A stretch of DNA of 64,000 nucleotides from Gimesia aquarii (lineage in GTDB: Bacteria; Planctomycetota; Planctomycetia; Planctomycetales; Planctomycetaceae), in assembly GCF_007748195.1 (NCBI RefSeq), contig NZ_CP037920.1, positions 186,001 through 250,000 of the forward strand, read 5' to 3'. The notes under the pieces were generated by a model. The model made no database searches. It worked only from the letters and a program-made list of their open reading frames with translations, and had not been told where the DNA came from. Both the position numbers and the translations under genes were made by a program. The number at the start of each line of letters is the position of its first letter. Position 1 is the stretch's first letter. This document shows positions 53,351 to 61,098 of the stretch, in pieces.

Positions 53351-54019
53351 CTAATGGGGATTACTGTGTGCTCGAAAGAGAGCAACGCAGCCAATGACTT
53401 CGAGTTCTACATCAGTATAACGACTTGAAAGCTGAGATTGTAACGCATCCAGATTATCAGAGACATTGCTGAAGATCTGCTTTTGATTGTAAACGTGCAT
53501 TAAACGTTTGGCGACGAAGCTCCTGGGCACTCCCGCTTGTAATATAGTAGAGCCAGATATCGTAGCTCCCGGATTCAACCAGGGGGCAAGATGATCAAAC
53601 AGTGTGGCTTTGGTTTCGAGATTTCCGGGTAGACAATGCAGGAGGTAGTTCAGACTGACCGAATCAAATTTCTGTGATTGCTCTGGTAGCGGTTGTAAAA
53701 TATCGGCTTGATACACTTCGGGTGTATAACGGCTCGCTCGTTTGGCCGTCACTTCCAGACTGTTCGCGTTTAAATCGAGTAAGCCAAGTCTGACTTCAGT
53801 AGCGGGAAAAGTGCAATGCTCCAGATAAAAGCCGGTTCCGACACCCACATCCAGATGATTGGCGGTGAGACTCTGATTCATCCAATGTAAGATTTTTTTT
53901 GTTCTACATTTCCAGATCAAGGAGTTAGAAATACCAAGTACCCAGAAATCGTAAAAAGATAAAATTTTTTTTGAGTAAACGGCTTGGCCCGCGATACTTT
54001 TGTCAGAGGCAGTGTTCAT
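53351..54019 (-). CDS. Class I SAM-dependent methyltransferase
   Basis: 222 residues. Motif I is HLDVGVGTGFYLEH at about 56-69, followed by LGLLDLNANSLEV (motif II acidic loop) and DSVSLNYLLHCLPGN (motif IV/V). It is a soluble Rossmann-type methyltransferase of the small-molecule kind; the acceptor is unknown. It lies 41 bases after dprA and 15 bases before the DUF455 gene on the same strand. Confidence 0.85.
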   Translation of the reverse strand: MNTASDKSIAGQAVYSKKILSFYDFWVLGISNSLIWKCRTKKILHWMNQSLTANHLDVGVGTGFYLEHCTFPATEVRLGLLDLNANSLEVTAKRASRYTPEVYQADILQPLPEQSQKFDSVSLNYLLHCLPGNLETKATLFDHLAPWLNPGATISGSTILQAGVPRSFVAKRLMHVYNQKQIFSNVSDNLDALQSQLSSRYTDVELEVIGCVALFRAHSNPH

Positions 54020-54060
54020 TTTGATGGCAAATTATTTTTGGTTGTTTTTTCAGAGACTGA

Positions 54061-55215
54061 TTAGCTTGTGGCTCTCACCAGGAATCCTCCTGGCAATCGT
54101 TTGACAACCTTTCGCATTTCCAGAATCGTAAGTGTGGAAAGGATGCGTGAGGAGTCCAGATGGCTTGATTGTACAATATCGTTTAAATGCTGTGGCTCAA
54201 GAGTGACAAGATTTAAGATGTTTTGTTCAAAATCACTCAATGACAGTTCACGGGGAGTATGAATTTCTCGGTGTTGTGTTGTGACTACGGGCGCCATCAG
54301 AGGACCGAGCCCTTCCAGAATATCTTCGATATCGCGCACGAGCATTGCTCCATCGCGAATCAGATCATGGCAGCCTGCACTCGCAGGGTGGTCAATGCGA
54401 CCAGGAACTGCAAACACATCACGACCTTGTTCATAAGCATGTCGTGCGGTGTGAAGTGCGCCGCTTTTACGACCTGCTTCAATGAGAACAACACCCATTG
54501 AGAGACCGCTAATGATGCGATTGCGTTGTGGAAACAGACCGGCAACCGGAGCCTGATCGAGGGGGAACTCCGTAACCAGTGCGCCCTGGTTGGCAACTTC
54601 CTCTGATAATTCCTGATGTTCAGGAGGGTAAATATGGGAGAGCCCGGTTGCCATCACGGCGATTGTTCGCCCACCAGCTTTGAGGGCACCCCTGTGCGCG
54701 GCCTGGTCGATTCCTCGCGCAAGTCCACTCACAACGGTGATGCCGGCACGTGCCAGCGCGCCTGCGAGTTTTTCAGCCTGTTGTAATCCATAAGTCGTAC
54801 ACTTTCGAGATCCGACAATGGCAACGGCTAACTCGTCTTCTGGTAGCAGGGTCCCGTTACAGTACAGCAGCGATGGTGGGTCGGGCATTTCTCTTAACAG
54901 AGAAGGATAATTCTGTGTTTCTTCAGTGAGGATCTGAAATTCCGATTCTCGACAGCGTTTTAGTTCCTCCTCGGCACTTGATTTGGCAGAACGATAGATG
55001 ATGGCGTTTGCCAGTTTGATTCCGATACCGGGTACATTGAGAAGCTCCTGCCGAGGCGCATTCAAGATGCGGGAGGCCGAACCAAATTGTTCCAATAAAG
55101 CATGCCGAATGCGCGGACCAACCCCCTGAATCAGATTCAGTTGAATCTGTTCGAGAAGTCTTTGATCCGATTCTGGGAGCCTTTCATCCATCTTCACAAG
55201 TACCTCTGAGCACAA
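54061..55215 (-). CDS. dprA: DNA-processing protein DprA
   Basis: 384 residues. The N-terminus has helix-hairpin-helix-like segments (NLIQGVGPRIRHALLEQFG, LNVPGIGIKLANAI). The Rossmann core has AIVGSRKCTTYG at 133-143, VVSGLARGIDQAAHRGAL at 161-178 and FPQRNRIISGLS, all DprA/Smf hallmarks. A C-terminal winged-helix domain follows (about 315-380). It loads RecA on incoming single-stranded DNA during transformation. An ATG at 55191 (DERLPESD) is an alternative start. The upstream region holds a GAAC-N6-GTTC palindrome. Confidence 0.95.
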   Translation of the reverse strand: MCSEVLVKMDERLPESDQRLLEQIQLNLIQGVGPRIRHALLEQFGSASRILNAPRQELLNVPGIGIKLANAIIYRSAKSSAEEELKRCRESEFQILTEETQNYPSLLREMPDPPSLLYCNGTLLPEDELAVAIVGSRKCTTYGLQQAEKLAGALARAGITVVSGLARGIDQAAHRGALKAGGRTIAVMATGLSHIYPPEHQELSEEVANQGALVTEFPLDQAPVAGLFPQRNRIISGLSMGVVLIEAGRKSGALHTARHAYEQGRDVFAVPGRIDHPASAGCHDLIRDGAMLVRDIEDILEGLGPLMAPVVTTQHREIHTPRELSLSDFEQNILNLVTLEPQHLNDIVQSSHLDSSRILSTLTILEMRKVVKRLPGGFLVRATS

Positions 55216-55234
55216 AATTAAATTTGTAATTCAC

Positions 55235-55248
55235 GAACGTACATGTTC
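55235..55248. promoter_or_regulatory. GAAC-N6-GTTC palindrome upstream of dprA
   Basis: An inverted repeat 20 bases before dprA. It resembles a LexA-type half-site pair but the 6-base spacing differs from the GAAC-N4-GTTC box known in Gram-positive bacteria. Only a possible operator. Confidence 0.25.
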
Positions 55249-55379
55249 TCATAATAGTTGTGAAAAAACAACTAAGATCGATACCAATCTCAGTGATGCT
55301 GGTGCTCACGCTTGACAGCAACCGTGTTCAGGCTCTAAACACGAAACACAACACCTAAAACTCTGCAAAGGTCAAGCAT

Positions 55380-55526
55380 ATGCTGGACAAGTTATTTTTT
55401 ATTTTCGCCTGCATCATCATCCCCGTTCTCTGGGGAGTGATCGTCAATTGGATTTTTAACCAATGGCGTGATCGCTCTGATGATCGATCAGATGATGATT
55501 ACATTTTCCCCGACTATCAAATCTGA
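55380..55526 (+). CDS. 48-residue single-pass membrane protein
   Basis: ATG at 55380 with AAAGG about 7 bases upstream. One hydrophobic helix (LFFIFACIIIPVLWGVIVNW) is followed by an acidic tail (RDRSDDRSDDDYIFPDYQI). The gene ends 6-12 bases before the TauE/SafE gene, so it is probably the first gene of that operon. Function unknown. Confidence 0.6.
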   Translation: MLDKLFFIFACIIIPVLWGVIVNWIFNQWRDRSDDRSDDDYIFPDYQI

Positions 55527-55538
55527 GGCGAATTGAGT

Positions 55539-56417
55539 ATGGGCTTCGGATTGATCGATTTTTTTGCGATTTCTTTAGCGGGAGGCCTGATTGGTTTCCT
55601 GGCTGGAATGTTTGGTGTCGGTGGCGGATTTCTATTAGTTCCCATCTTACATATTGTATTGGGCATTCCCATGGAATTAGCAGTGGGTGCCAGTGCCTGT
55701 CAAGTCTTGGGGCCGGCGACTACTTCGTTACTGGCACGAAAAATACGATTCCGTGACTTATTTTTCCCATTGGTGATTACTGGCGGATTGCTGTTTGGCG
55801 TCATCGCGGGAACAGGAATTCTGGAACATGCGAAAGAGTTGGCCCCAATCGGTGTCAATGGAAAGACAATTCGCATGGCCGATTTAGTTGTATTAGTTGC
55901 GTATTTTGTGATGCTGCTGGGGCTGGGAATCATTTCTTTGAAAAGTGCCCGTCGTTCTGATGACGAGCTTTCTGGAGCGCTTTTGAAAAAGTACTTTCAG
56001 ATTCCTCCCCTGGCACAATTTCCAGGATTATTTGACGGAAGACTTTCGATTCCCCTCATTGCCTGGTTTGGACTCGGACTGGGTTTGGTTTCGGGGTTAT
56101 TAGGGATTAGTGGTGGGATCCTGTTGATGCCGACATTGATTTTCGGGTTTGGGATTCCCACACATCGTGCGATCTCCTGTAGCCTGGTGATTGTGTGGAT
56201 TGTGGCATTTCAATCGACGATTGCGCATGCCTTGCATGGGAATATCAGCATCATCATCGTAATCGCGTTACTTGTGGGGGGGACTGTCGGGGCACGCTTA
56301 GGCTCTGATTTGAATGCTCGACTCAAAGGCTTGCAGTTAAGACGACAGTTTGGCTGGTTATTACTGTCAGTGGCTTTTATGATTGGGGCGCGTCTGGTCT
56401 TTCTGTTGGCTGGATGA
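55539..56417 (+). CDS. TauE/SafE-family permease
   Basis: About 292 residues with eight predicted transmembrane helices in two homologous halves. Each half has a Gly-rich signature: GGLIGFLAGMFGVGGGFLLV in the first and LGLVSGLLGISGGILLMPTL in the second. The family exports sulfite, sulfoacetate or other organosulfur anions or takes up related compounds. The nearby sulfatase makes a sulfur link attractive but unproven. I use ATG 55539; a TTG at 55533 is also open. Confidence 0.88.
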   Translation: MGFGLIDFFAISLAGGLIGFLAGMFGVGGGFLLVPILHIVLGIPMELAVGASACQVLGPATTSLLARKIRFRDLFFPLVITGGLLFGVIAGTGILEHAKELAPIGVNGKTIRMADLVVLVAYFVMLLGLGIISLKSARRSDDELSGALLKKYFQIPPLAQFPGLFDGRLSIPLIAWFGLGLGLVSGLLGISGGILLMPTLIFGFGIPTHRAISCSLVIVWIVAFQSTIAHALHGNISIIIVIALLVGGTVGARLGSDLNARLKGLQLRRQFGWLLLSVAFMIGARLVFLLAG

Positions 56418-56444
56418 AAAACATAATAACAGGGAGAATATTCA

Positions 56445-57026
56445 ATGGCTGATAAATCAATTTTGTTTCTCACAGGTGATTTTGTAGAGGACTATGAAAT
56501 CATGGTTCCTTTTCAAGCACTACAGATGGTCGGTTATCAAGTTGACGTAGTTTGTCCTGATAAAAAAGCAGGAGAAATCATTCGGACGGCGGTTCATGAT
56601 TTCGAAGGCGATCAGACCTATACTGAAAAACCGGGACACAATTTTGCATTGAACGCTTCATTTGCTGAGATCAATCCCGATGATTATGCAGCACTTTTGA
56701 TTCCCGGTGGCAGGGCTCCTGAATATATTCGTCTCAATGAACGTGTTTTGGAGATCACACGTCATTTTTCAGAAACCGGTAAACCGATTGCCGCCATTTG
56801 TCACGGTTTACAACTCCTGGCGGCTGCAGGTGCTCTTAAAGGCAAAAGTTGTACGGCGTATCCTGCCTGCTCATCAGAAGTGAATCTTTCAGGGGGAACT
56901 TATGTGGAGACCTCCATTGATGGTGTTCACACCGATGGGAATTTAGTAACAGCACCGGCATGGCCTGCGCACCCGCAGTGGTTAGCTGCCTTTTTAGATG
57001 TACTGGGAACCAAAATCGAACTTTAG
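56445..57026 (+). CDS. DJ-1/PfpI-family protein
   Basis: 193 residues with [12 protein letters not shown] (conserved Glu near 15) and the nucleophile elbow [14 protein letters not shown] with Cys119 followed by His120. This is the PfpI/YhbO pattern, associated with deglycase or general stress roles. A GGGAGA ribosome-binding site precedes the ATG. It is in the same direction as the permease (27-base gap). Confidence 0.9.
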   Translation: MADKSILFLTGDFVEDYEIMVPFQALQMVGYQVDVVCPDKKAGEIIRTAVHDFEGDQTYTEKPGHNFALNASFAEINPDDYAALLIPGGRAPEYIRLNERVLEITRHFSETGKPIAAICHGLQLLAAAGALKGKSCTAYPACSSEVNLSGGTYVETSIDGVHTDGNLVTAPAWPAHPQWLAAFLDVLGTKIEL

Positions 57027-57057
57027 TTTTTGATGATCCAAATACGAGGAAATACTG

Positions 57058-57546
57058 ATGTCTTGTTGTCCTTTCAACTGGTCTATGATCGGGGCGGTTC
57101 TGGCAGGATTGGCTGTGATTCTGGGAGCATTTGCTGCTCATGGAATCGACGGTTATTTCGCCGAGAAATATGATGGTCAGGTAAAGTCCATCGCCGGGAG
57201 CGAAGTTCCAGCGGCTCAGAAGTATCTGAAAGATTTTAAAACTGGTGCAGAATACCAAATGTATCATGCATTGGCTTTGATTCTGGTCGGTTTTGCGGGA
57301 CTCACTTCGCAGAAGAAAAAATTATTGAACTGTGCTGGCTGGTGTTTTCTCCTGGGGATCATTTTTTTCTCAGGTAGTCTTTACGTTTTAACTCTGAGCG
57401 GTCAAACTTTCTGGGGAGCGATTGCTCCGATTGGCGGTACACTTTTCATTGTTGGTTGGTTTACGTTTGCGGCAGGAATCTGTTGTTGTGGCAGTGATTC
57501 CAACTCTGAAGTTCTCAGCGCGCCCGAAACTCCTTCCTCAACGTGA
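57058..57546 (+). CDS. DUF423 membrane protein
   Basis: 162 residues, four transmembrane helices, with LAVILGAFAAHGID at the N-terminus, YQMYHALALILVGF in the middle and GIIFFSGSLYVLTLSG, all typical of DUF423. It is longer than the usual 120-130 residues because of a polar insert after HGID and a Cys-rich tail (CCCGSDSN). Function unknown in the family. Confidence 0.88.
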   Translation: MSCCPFNWSMIGAVLAGLAVILGAFAAHGIDGYFAEKYDGQVKSIAGSEVPAAQKYLKDFKTGAEYQMYHALALILVGFAGLTSQKKKLLNCAGWCFLLGIIFFSGSLYVLTLSGQTFWGAIAPIGGTLFIVGWFTFAAGICCCGSDSNSEVLSAPETPSST

Positions 57547-57623
57547 TCCCAGCTATGCTGGTTTTTATTTAATCAACTGATTCTCAGGAATCAGCCCCAC
57601 CTTATTTCAGGAATGATTTACTC

Positions 57624-58703
57624 ATGCTGATTTTTGATGCACACCTCGATATGGCCTGGAACGCTTGCGAATGGAATCGGAACCTGGAATTACCAGTCAG
57701 TGAAATTCGCAAGTTCGAAAGGCAGTTTGAAAATATTATTCCTGGAGAAGCCACTGTTTCCTGGCATGCGTTGAGAAAAGGGGGAGTGGGGGTCACCATT
57801 TCTACTCTGCTACCGCGGCTACATCGTAAAGATGCAGCTTTGACCCATTATCAGTCAAGAGAAGCCTCCTATGGTGTGGCGATGGGACAATTGGCCTATT
57901 ACCGGGCGTTGACAGAAGCAGGTGTATTAAGAGAAATTCCTGACAGTAACACTTTACAGAGCCACGTTGCGGAATGGGAAACAAACGAAGCCGAAGCACG
58001 TGCGGAAGGGAGTAAAATTCCGATCGGTTTTATTTTGAGTATGGAAGGCTCACCGCCGATTCTGTCTCCTGAGCAGATTGAACATTGGTTTGATGCGGGG
58101 CTGCGAATCCTGGGGCCCGCGCATTATGGTCCGGCGCCTTATTGCTATGGAACGGGCAGTGAAGGAGGGCTCAAAGAACAAGGACCGGCTTTATTGAAAG
58201 AGATGGATCGGGTTGGGATGCTTTTAGATGTCACTCATTTGGCAGATCAATCTTTCTGGGAAGCATTGGAGATTTATCAAGGTCCTGTTCTCGCCAGCCA
58301 CCACAATTGTCGGGCTCTCGTCGATGCAGACCGTCAGTTGACTGATGAGCAAATCAAAGCACTCATTGAACGCGGCGCAGTCATTGGTTGTGCCTTTGAT
58401 AACTGGATGATCAAGCCCGGTTGGACGATAGGTGTTTCTGATCCAGCGACGACCTCTGTAGAAGATATCGCCAATCATACCGATCACATCTGTCAGCTCG
58501 CCGGGAATGCGAAACATTGTGGTTTGGGAACAGACCTTGATGGCGGCTTTGGTAAGGAACAAACGCCTCACGATTTAGATACTATTGCCGATCTGGAAAT
58601 GTACGCAGGGATTCTGGAGAAACGTGGTTATCGCCAGGAAGACATCAAAGGCATTATGTCCCAGAATTTTATTGACTTCTTTCTGAAAGCGCTGCCAGCA
58701 TAA
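57624..58703 (+). CDS. Membrane dipeptidase-like M19 peptidase
   Basis: 359 residues of an amidohydrolase-fold peptidase. Zinc ligands fit: His7 and Asp9 in FDAHLDM, Glu141 in LSMEGSPPI, His205 in LDVTHLADQS and His226/227 in VLASHHNCRAL, with a final Asp in GTDLDGGFG. Known family: renal dipeptidase-like enzymes that cleave dipeptides, often D-amino-acid containing. There is no clear signal peptide. A strong hairpin terminator follows. Confidence 0.9.
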   Translation: MLIFDAHLDMAWNACEWNRNLELPVSEIRKFERQFENIIPGEATVSWHALRKGGVGVTISTLLPRLHRKDAALTHYQSREASYGVAMGQLAYYRALTEAGVLREIPDSNTLQSHVAEWETNEAEARAEGSKIPIGFILSMEGSPPILSPEQIEHWFDAGLRILGPAHYGPAPYCYGTGSEGGLKEQGPALLKEMDRVGMLLDVTHLADQSFWEALEIYQGPVLASHHNCRALVDADRQLTDEQIKALIERGAVIGCAFDNWMIKPGWTIGVSDPATTSVEDIANHTDHICQLAGNAKHCGLGTDLDGGFGKEQTPHDLDTIADLEMYAGILEKRGYRQEDIKGIMSQNFIDFFLKALPA

Positions 58704-58736
58704 TCAAAGTATGATCTAATTATAAATTGTCAAGTC

Positions 58737-58781
58737 AAAAACGCTGTATCCCCATATAAAACAAGGGGATACAGCGTTTTT
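58737..58781. terminator. Strong bidirectional terminator
   Basis: A perfect 17-base stem, AAAAACGCTGTATCCCC at 58737-58753 with GGGGATACAGCGTTTTT at 58765-58781 and an 11-base loop. T-runs exist on both strands. It closes the M19 peptidase transcript. Confidence 0.92.
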
Positions 58782-58910
58782 GTGTTTTTGACCGAATTCT
58801 TTTTGAAAATGTTTCAAGAATTGAACAGGCTGTGCGAATAACTCTGTGTGACGTGGCCGATCGGTTTGGCCTACGGTTCCGAATCGAACATTTGTGAGGG
58901 AGTTTGGACA

Positions 58911-59723
58911 ATGGCTTTTTTCTGTAAAAAATTTGTAATAGGTGCGGCAGTGTTGGCCACTCTGGGTACCTTCCTGTTTGGCCGTGATGTCGTGAGCTAT
59001 GTGAAAACAGCTGGCACCTCCGTACGCGAAGCGGTCAAAGCGGAAGTTCCCGTTGATTTTGAAGTTGAGCGGGCACGAAAAATGGTAGAGGATCTGGTTC
59101 CCGATATCCGTCGATGTATGCATGTGATTGCAGAGCAGCAGGTTGATGTGGAAACGCTGCAAGGTGAAATCCAAGAAGCGGAATTGGCGATGAAACAACA
59201 AAAGGAAGCGATGTTTACACTACGATCTGATTTGGAGTCGAATGATACCGAATTTGTGTATGCAAGTCGAACCTACTCCAAAGATGAGATCCGCAACGAT
59301 CTGGCGCAGCGTTTTGATCGTTTCAAAATTGCTTCTGACACAGTCAAACGCAATGCGCAGATTTTAAGAGCACGCGAAAAGGCCTTGGATGCCAACCGTG
59401 AAAAGCTGGAAAACATGCTTTCTGCCAAGATGGATATGGAAGTGCAAATCGAACAACTGGAGGCACGCTTAAAATCAGTACAAGCCGCTGAGACTGTGAG
59501 TAATCTGGAAATTGATAGTTCACAGTTAACACGAGCCAAGAGTTTGATTCGTGACTTGAACAAACAGCTCGATGTCAAAGAAAAACTGCTTGATGCAGAA
59601 GGAAAATTTTCTGGCTTGATTCCCGTTGATACTAAAACAAAGGAAAAGCGGGATGTGGTTAAGCAGATGGATGAGTACTTCAAATTGAACGTCGGCGATC
59701 GAGTTGCGATTCAGCTGAAATAG
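58911..59723 (+). CDS. Membrane-anchored coiled-coil protein
   Basis: 270 residues from ATG 58911, GAGGGAG about 11 bases upstream; a longer frame from 58848 lacks this. A hydrophobic N-terminal anchor (FVIGAAVLATLGTFLFG) is followed by two long coiled coils (about 65-110 and 125-215) and a charged end. The sequence VDFEVERARKMVEDLVPDI is conserved in appearance among planctomycete coiled-coil proteins. No enzymatic motif. It precedes an FHA-like and a kinase gene but is separated from them by a hairpin terminator. Confidence 0.65.
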   Translation: MAFFCKKFVIGAAVLATLGTFLFGRDVVSYVKTAGTSVREAVKAEVPVDFEVERARKMVEDLVPDIRRCMHVIAEQQVDVETLQGEIQEAELAMKQQKEAMFTLRSDLESNDTEFVYASRTYSKDEIRNDLAQRFDRFKIASDTVKRNAQILRAREKALDANREKLENMLSAKMDMEVQIEQLEARLKSVQAAETVSNLEIDSSQLTRAKSLIRDLNKQLDVKEKLLDAEGKFSGLIPVDTKTKEKRDVVKQMDEYFKLNVGDRVAIQLK

Positions 59724-59746
59724 TAGTTCAAGTATAAAAAGGATGC

Positions 59747-59811
59747 ATTGGCGCGAGTGGTGGCAGGTAGTTTTTGTTCTCGAGCGAAACTGCCTGCCCC
59801 ATGCCAATTTT
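59747..59811 (+). terminator. Hairpin terminator after the coiled-coil gene
   Basis: GGCAGGTAGTTT at 59762-59773 pairs with AAACTGCCTGCC (59787-59798, one G-T pair), with an outer stem ATTGGC/GCCAAT at 59747-59752 and 59803-59808, followed by a short T-run. Confidence 0.55.
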
Positions 59812-59980
59812 GTCAGAAAAAACGAAAAAACAGTCTGTTAATCAGCGAAAAATTGTTTTCTGTTAGACCATTTCCTGAAATCATACGTTAAAATAAGCGG
59901 TCAGTGTCTGGTGGTTTGTTTTCTGATAAAGCAACCGGCAGAAGGGCGTAGCATATCATGTTTTCACGGGGGGAATCACT

Positions 59981-60652
59981 TTGGGCTTCTTCACTTCCAC
60001 ATCAAAAGACGAGCAGCAGAATCGACCGGAAAATTCCGTTGCCGGTTCGAGCTATTTGTTGTGGATTGATGGAGCAGGGACCTTTCTAGTCTATTTACAA
60101 GAGACGTTAAGAATTGGTGGTCCGGGGGACCCGGGCACTGTGACTGGCTTTGATTCGACCTGGGCTGATTTATCATTGCTGGCCAACTTGTCGCGACACC
60201 ATATTTCTCTGACCCGATCTGGCGAAAGCTATTATGTGGAAGCGAAAGCGCCCGTATATTGTAATCGACGTCCAGTCAATGATCGCGTCTTGCTGTCTGA
60301 TCCATCAGAACTTAGACTGAATGAAGAAGTGTTAATCACGTTCAGGCAACCAACGGTGCTTAGTGCTTCGGCTTGTCTCGAATTGACAAGTCAGCATCAA
60401 CCACAGCAACGCCTGGATGGAATTGTATTAATGGCCGATACCTGTTTGCTTGGTTCTTCATCCGAGAATCATGTGGTCTGTGATCGTTGGCCGGGTTCGG
60501 TGATCTTATATCGACAGGGGGATCAGATCCTGTGTCGTTCCAAACTGAAAATTCATGTGAATCAGGTCTCAGCATCAGAAGGAGCCGTCTTAACCCCAGG
60601 CTCTGTTGTGAGTGGTCCAGATCTTCGCTTTCGTTGGGAGGTTGTTGCTTAA
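59981..60652 (+). CDS. FHA-like domain protein
   Basis: 223 residues, TTG start with GGGGGGA upstream. Two weak FHA-type segments are visible: LRIGGPGD...LANLSRHHISLTRSGESYYVEA, with SRHH resembling the FHA phosphothreonine-binding SxxH, and a second beta domain from CLLGSSSENHVVCD. FHA domains bind phosphothreonine peptides, so pairing with the downstream Ser/Thr kinase gene is suggestive. No membrane segment. Confidence 0.65.
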   Translation: MGFFTSTSKDEQQNRPENSVAGSSYLLWIDGAGTFLVYLQETLRIGGPGDPGTVTGFDSTWADLSLLANLSRHHISLTRSGESYYVEAKAPVYCNRRPVNDRVLLSDPSELRLNEEVLITFRQPTVLSASACLELTSQHQPQQRLDGIVLMADTCLLGSSSENHVVCDRWPGSVILYRQGDQILCRSKLKIHVNQVSASEGAVLTPGSVVSGPDLRFRWEVVA

Positions 60653-60694
60653 ACAAGTTGGGGTTTTACTCGCGCTAGTCAGAAATTAATTATT

Positions 60695-60934
60695 ATGGAA
60701 GTTGGAATCATGTTCACGCTTGTTGCCTTGGTCGTTTGGTTGGTCTGTTTTGCGATCTCCTGTTTGGCATTTGTATTTTGGATTTGGATGCTCATTGATT
60801 GTCTTAAATACGAATCGTCTACCGGCAATGATAAGATTATCTGGGCACTTGTGATTGTATTCCTCAATGGGATTGGCGCCTTAGTATATTACTTTGTACG
60901 ACGTCCCGAGAGAATTAAACAATTTGGACAGTAG
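60695..60934 (+). CDS. Small PLDc_N-like membrane protein
   Basis: 79 residues with two hydrophobic helices (FTLVALVVWLVCFAISCLAF and IIWALVIVFLNGIGALVYYF), the linking MLIDCLKYESSTGNDKI and the C-terminal RRPERI. This is the layout of phospholipase D-nuclease N-terminal (PLDc_N) membrane proteins, which lack catalytic residues. It lies between the FHA-like and kinase genes. Confidence 0.8.
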   Translation: MEVGIMFTLVALVVWLVCFAISCLAFVFWIWMLIDCLKYESSTGNDKIIWALVIVFLNGIGALVYYFVRRPERIKQFGQ

Positions 60935-61098
60935 ATTTGAAGAAATAAAAAGATCCGGCACGATGTTTCGAACGTTAAGATAGAGATAGAGTAGAGAGCA
61001 GCAAATTGTTGCATGTATGAAGTTATATGTGTTGAGGAACCTTACCTCAAGTCATTAACCGTACGACAAACACGTTGTTCAGCGGATGGAATAAACGA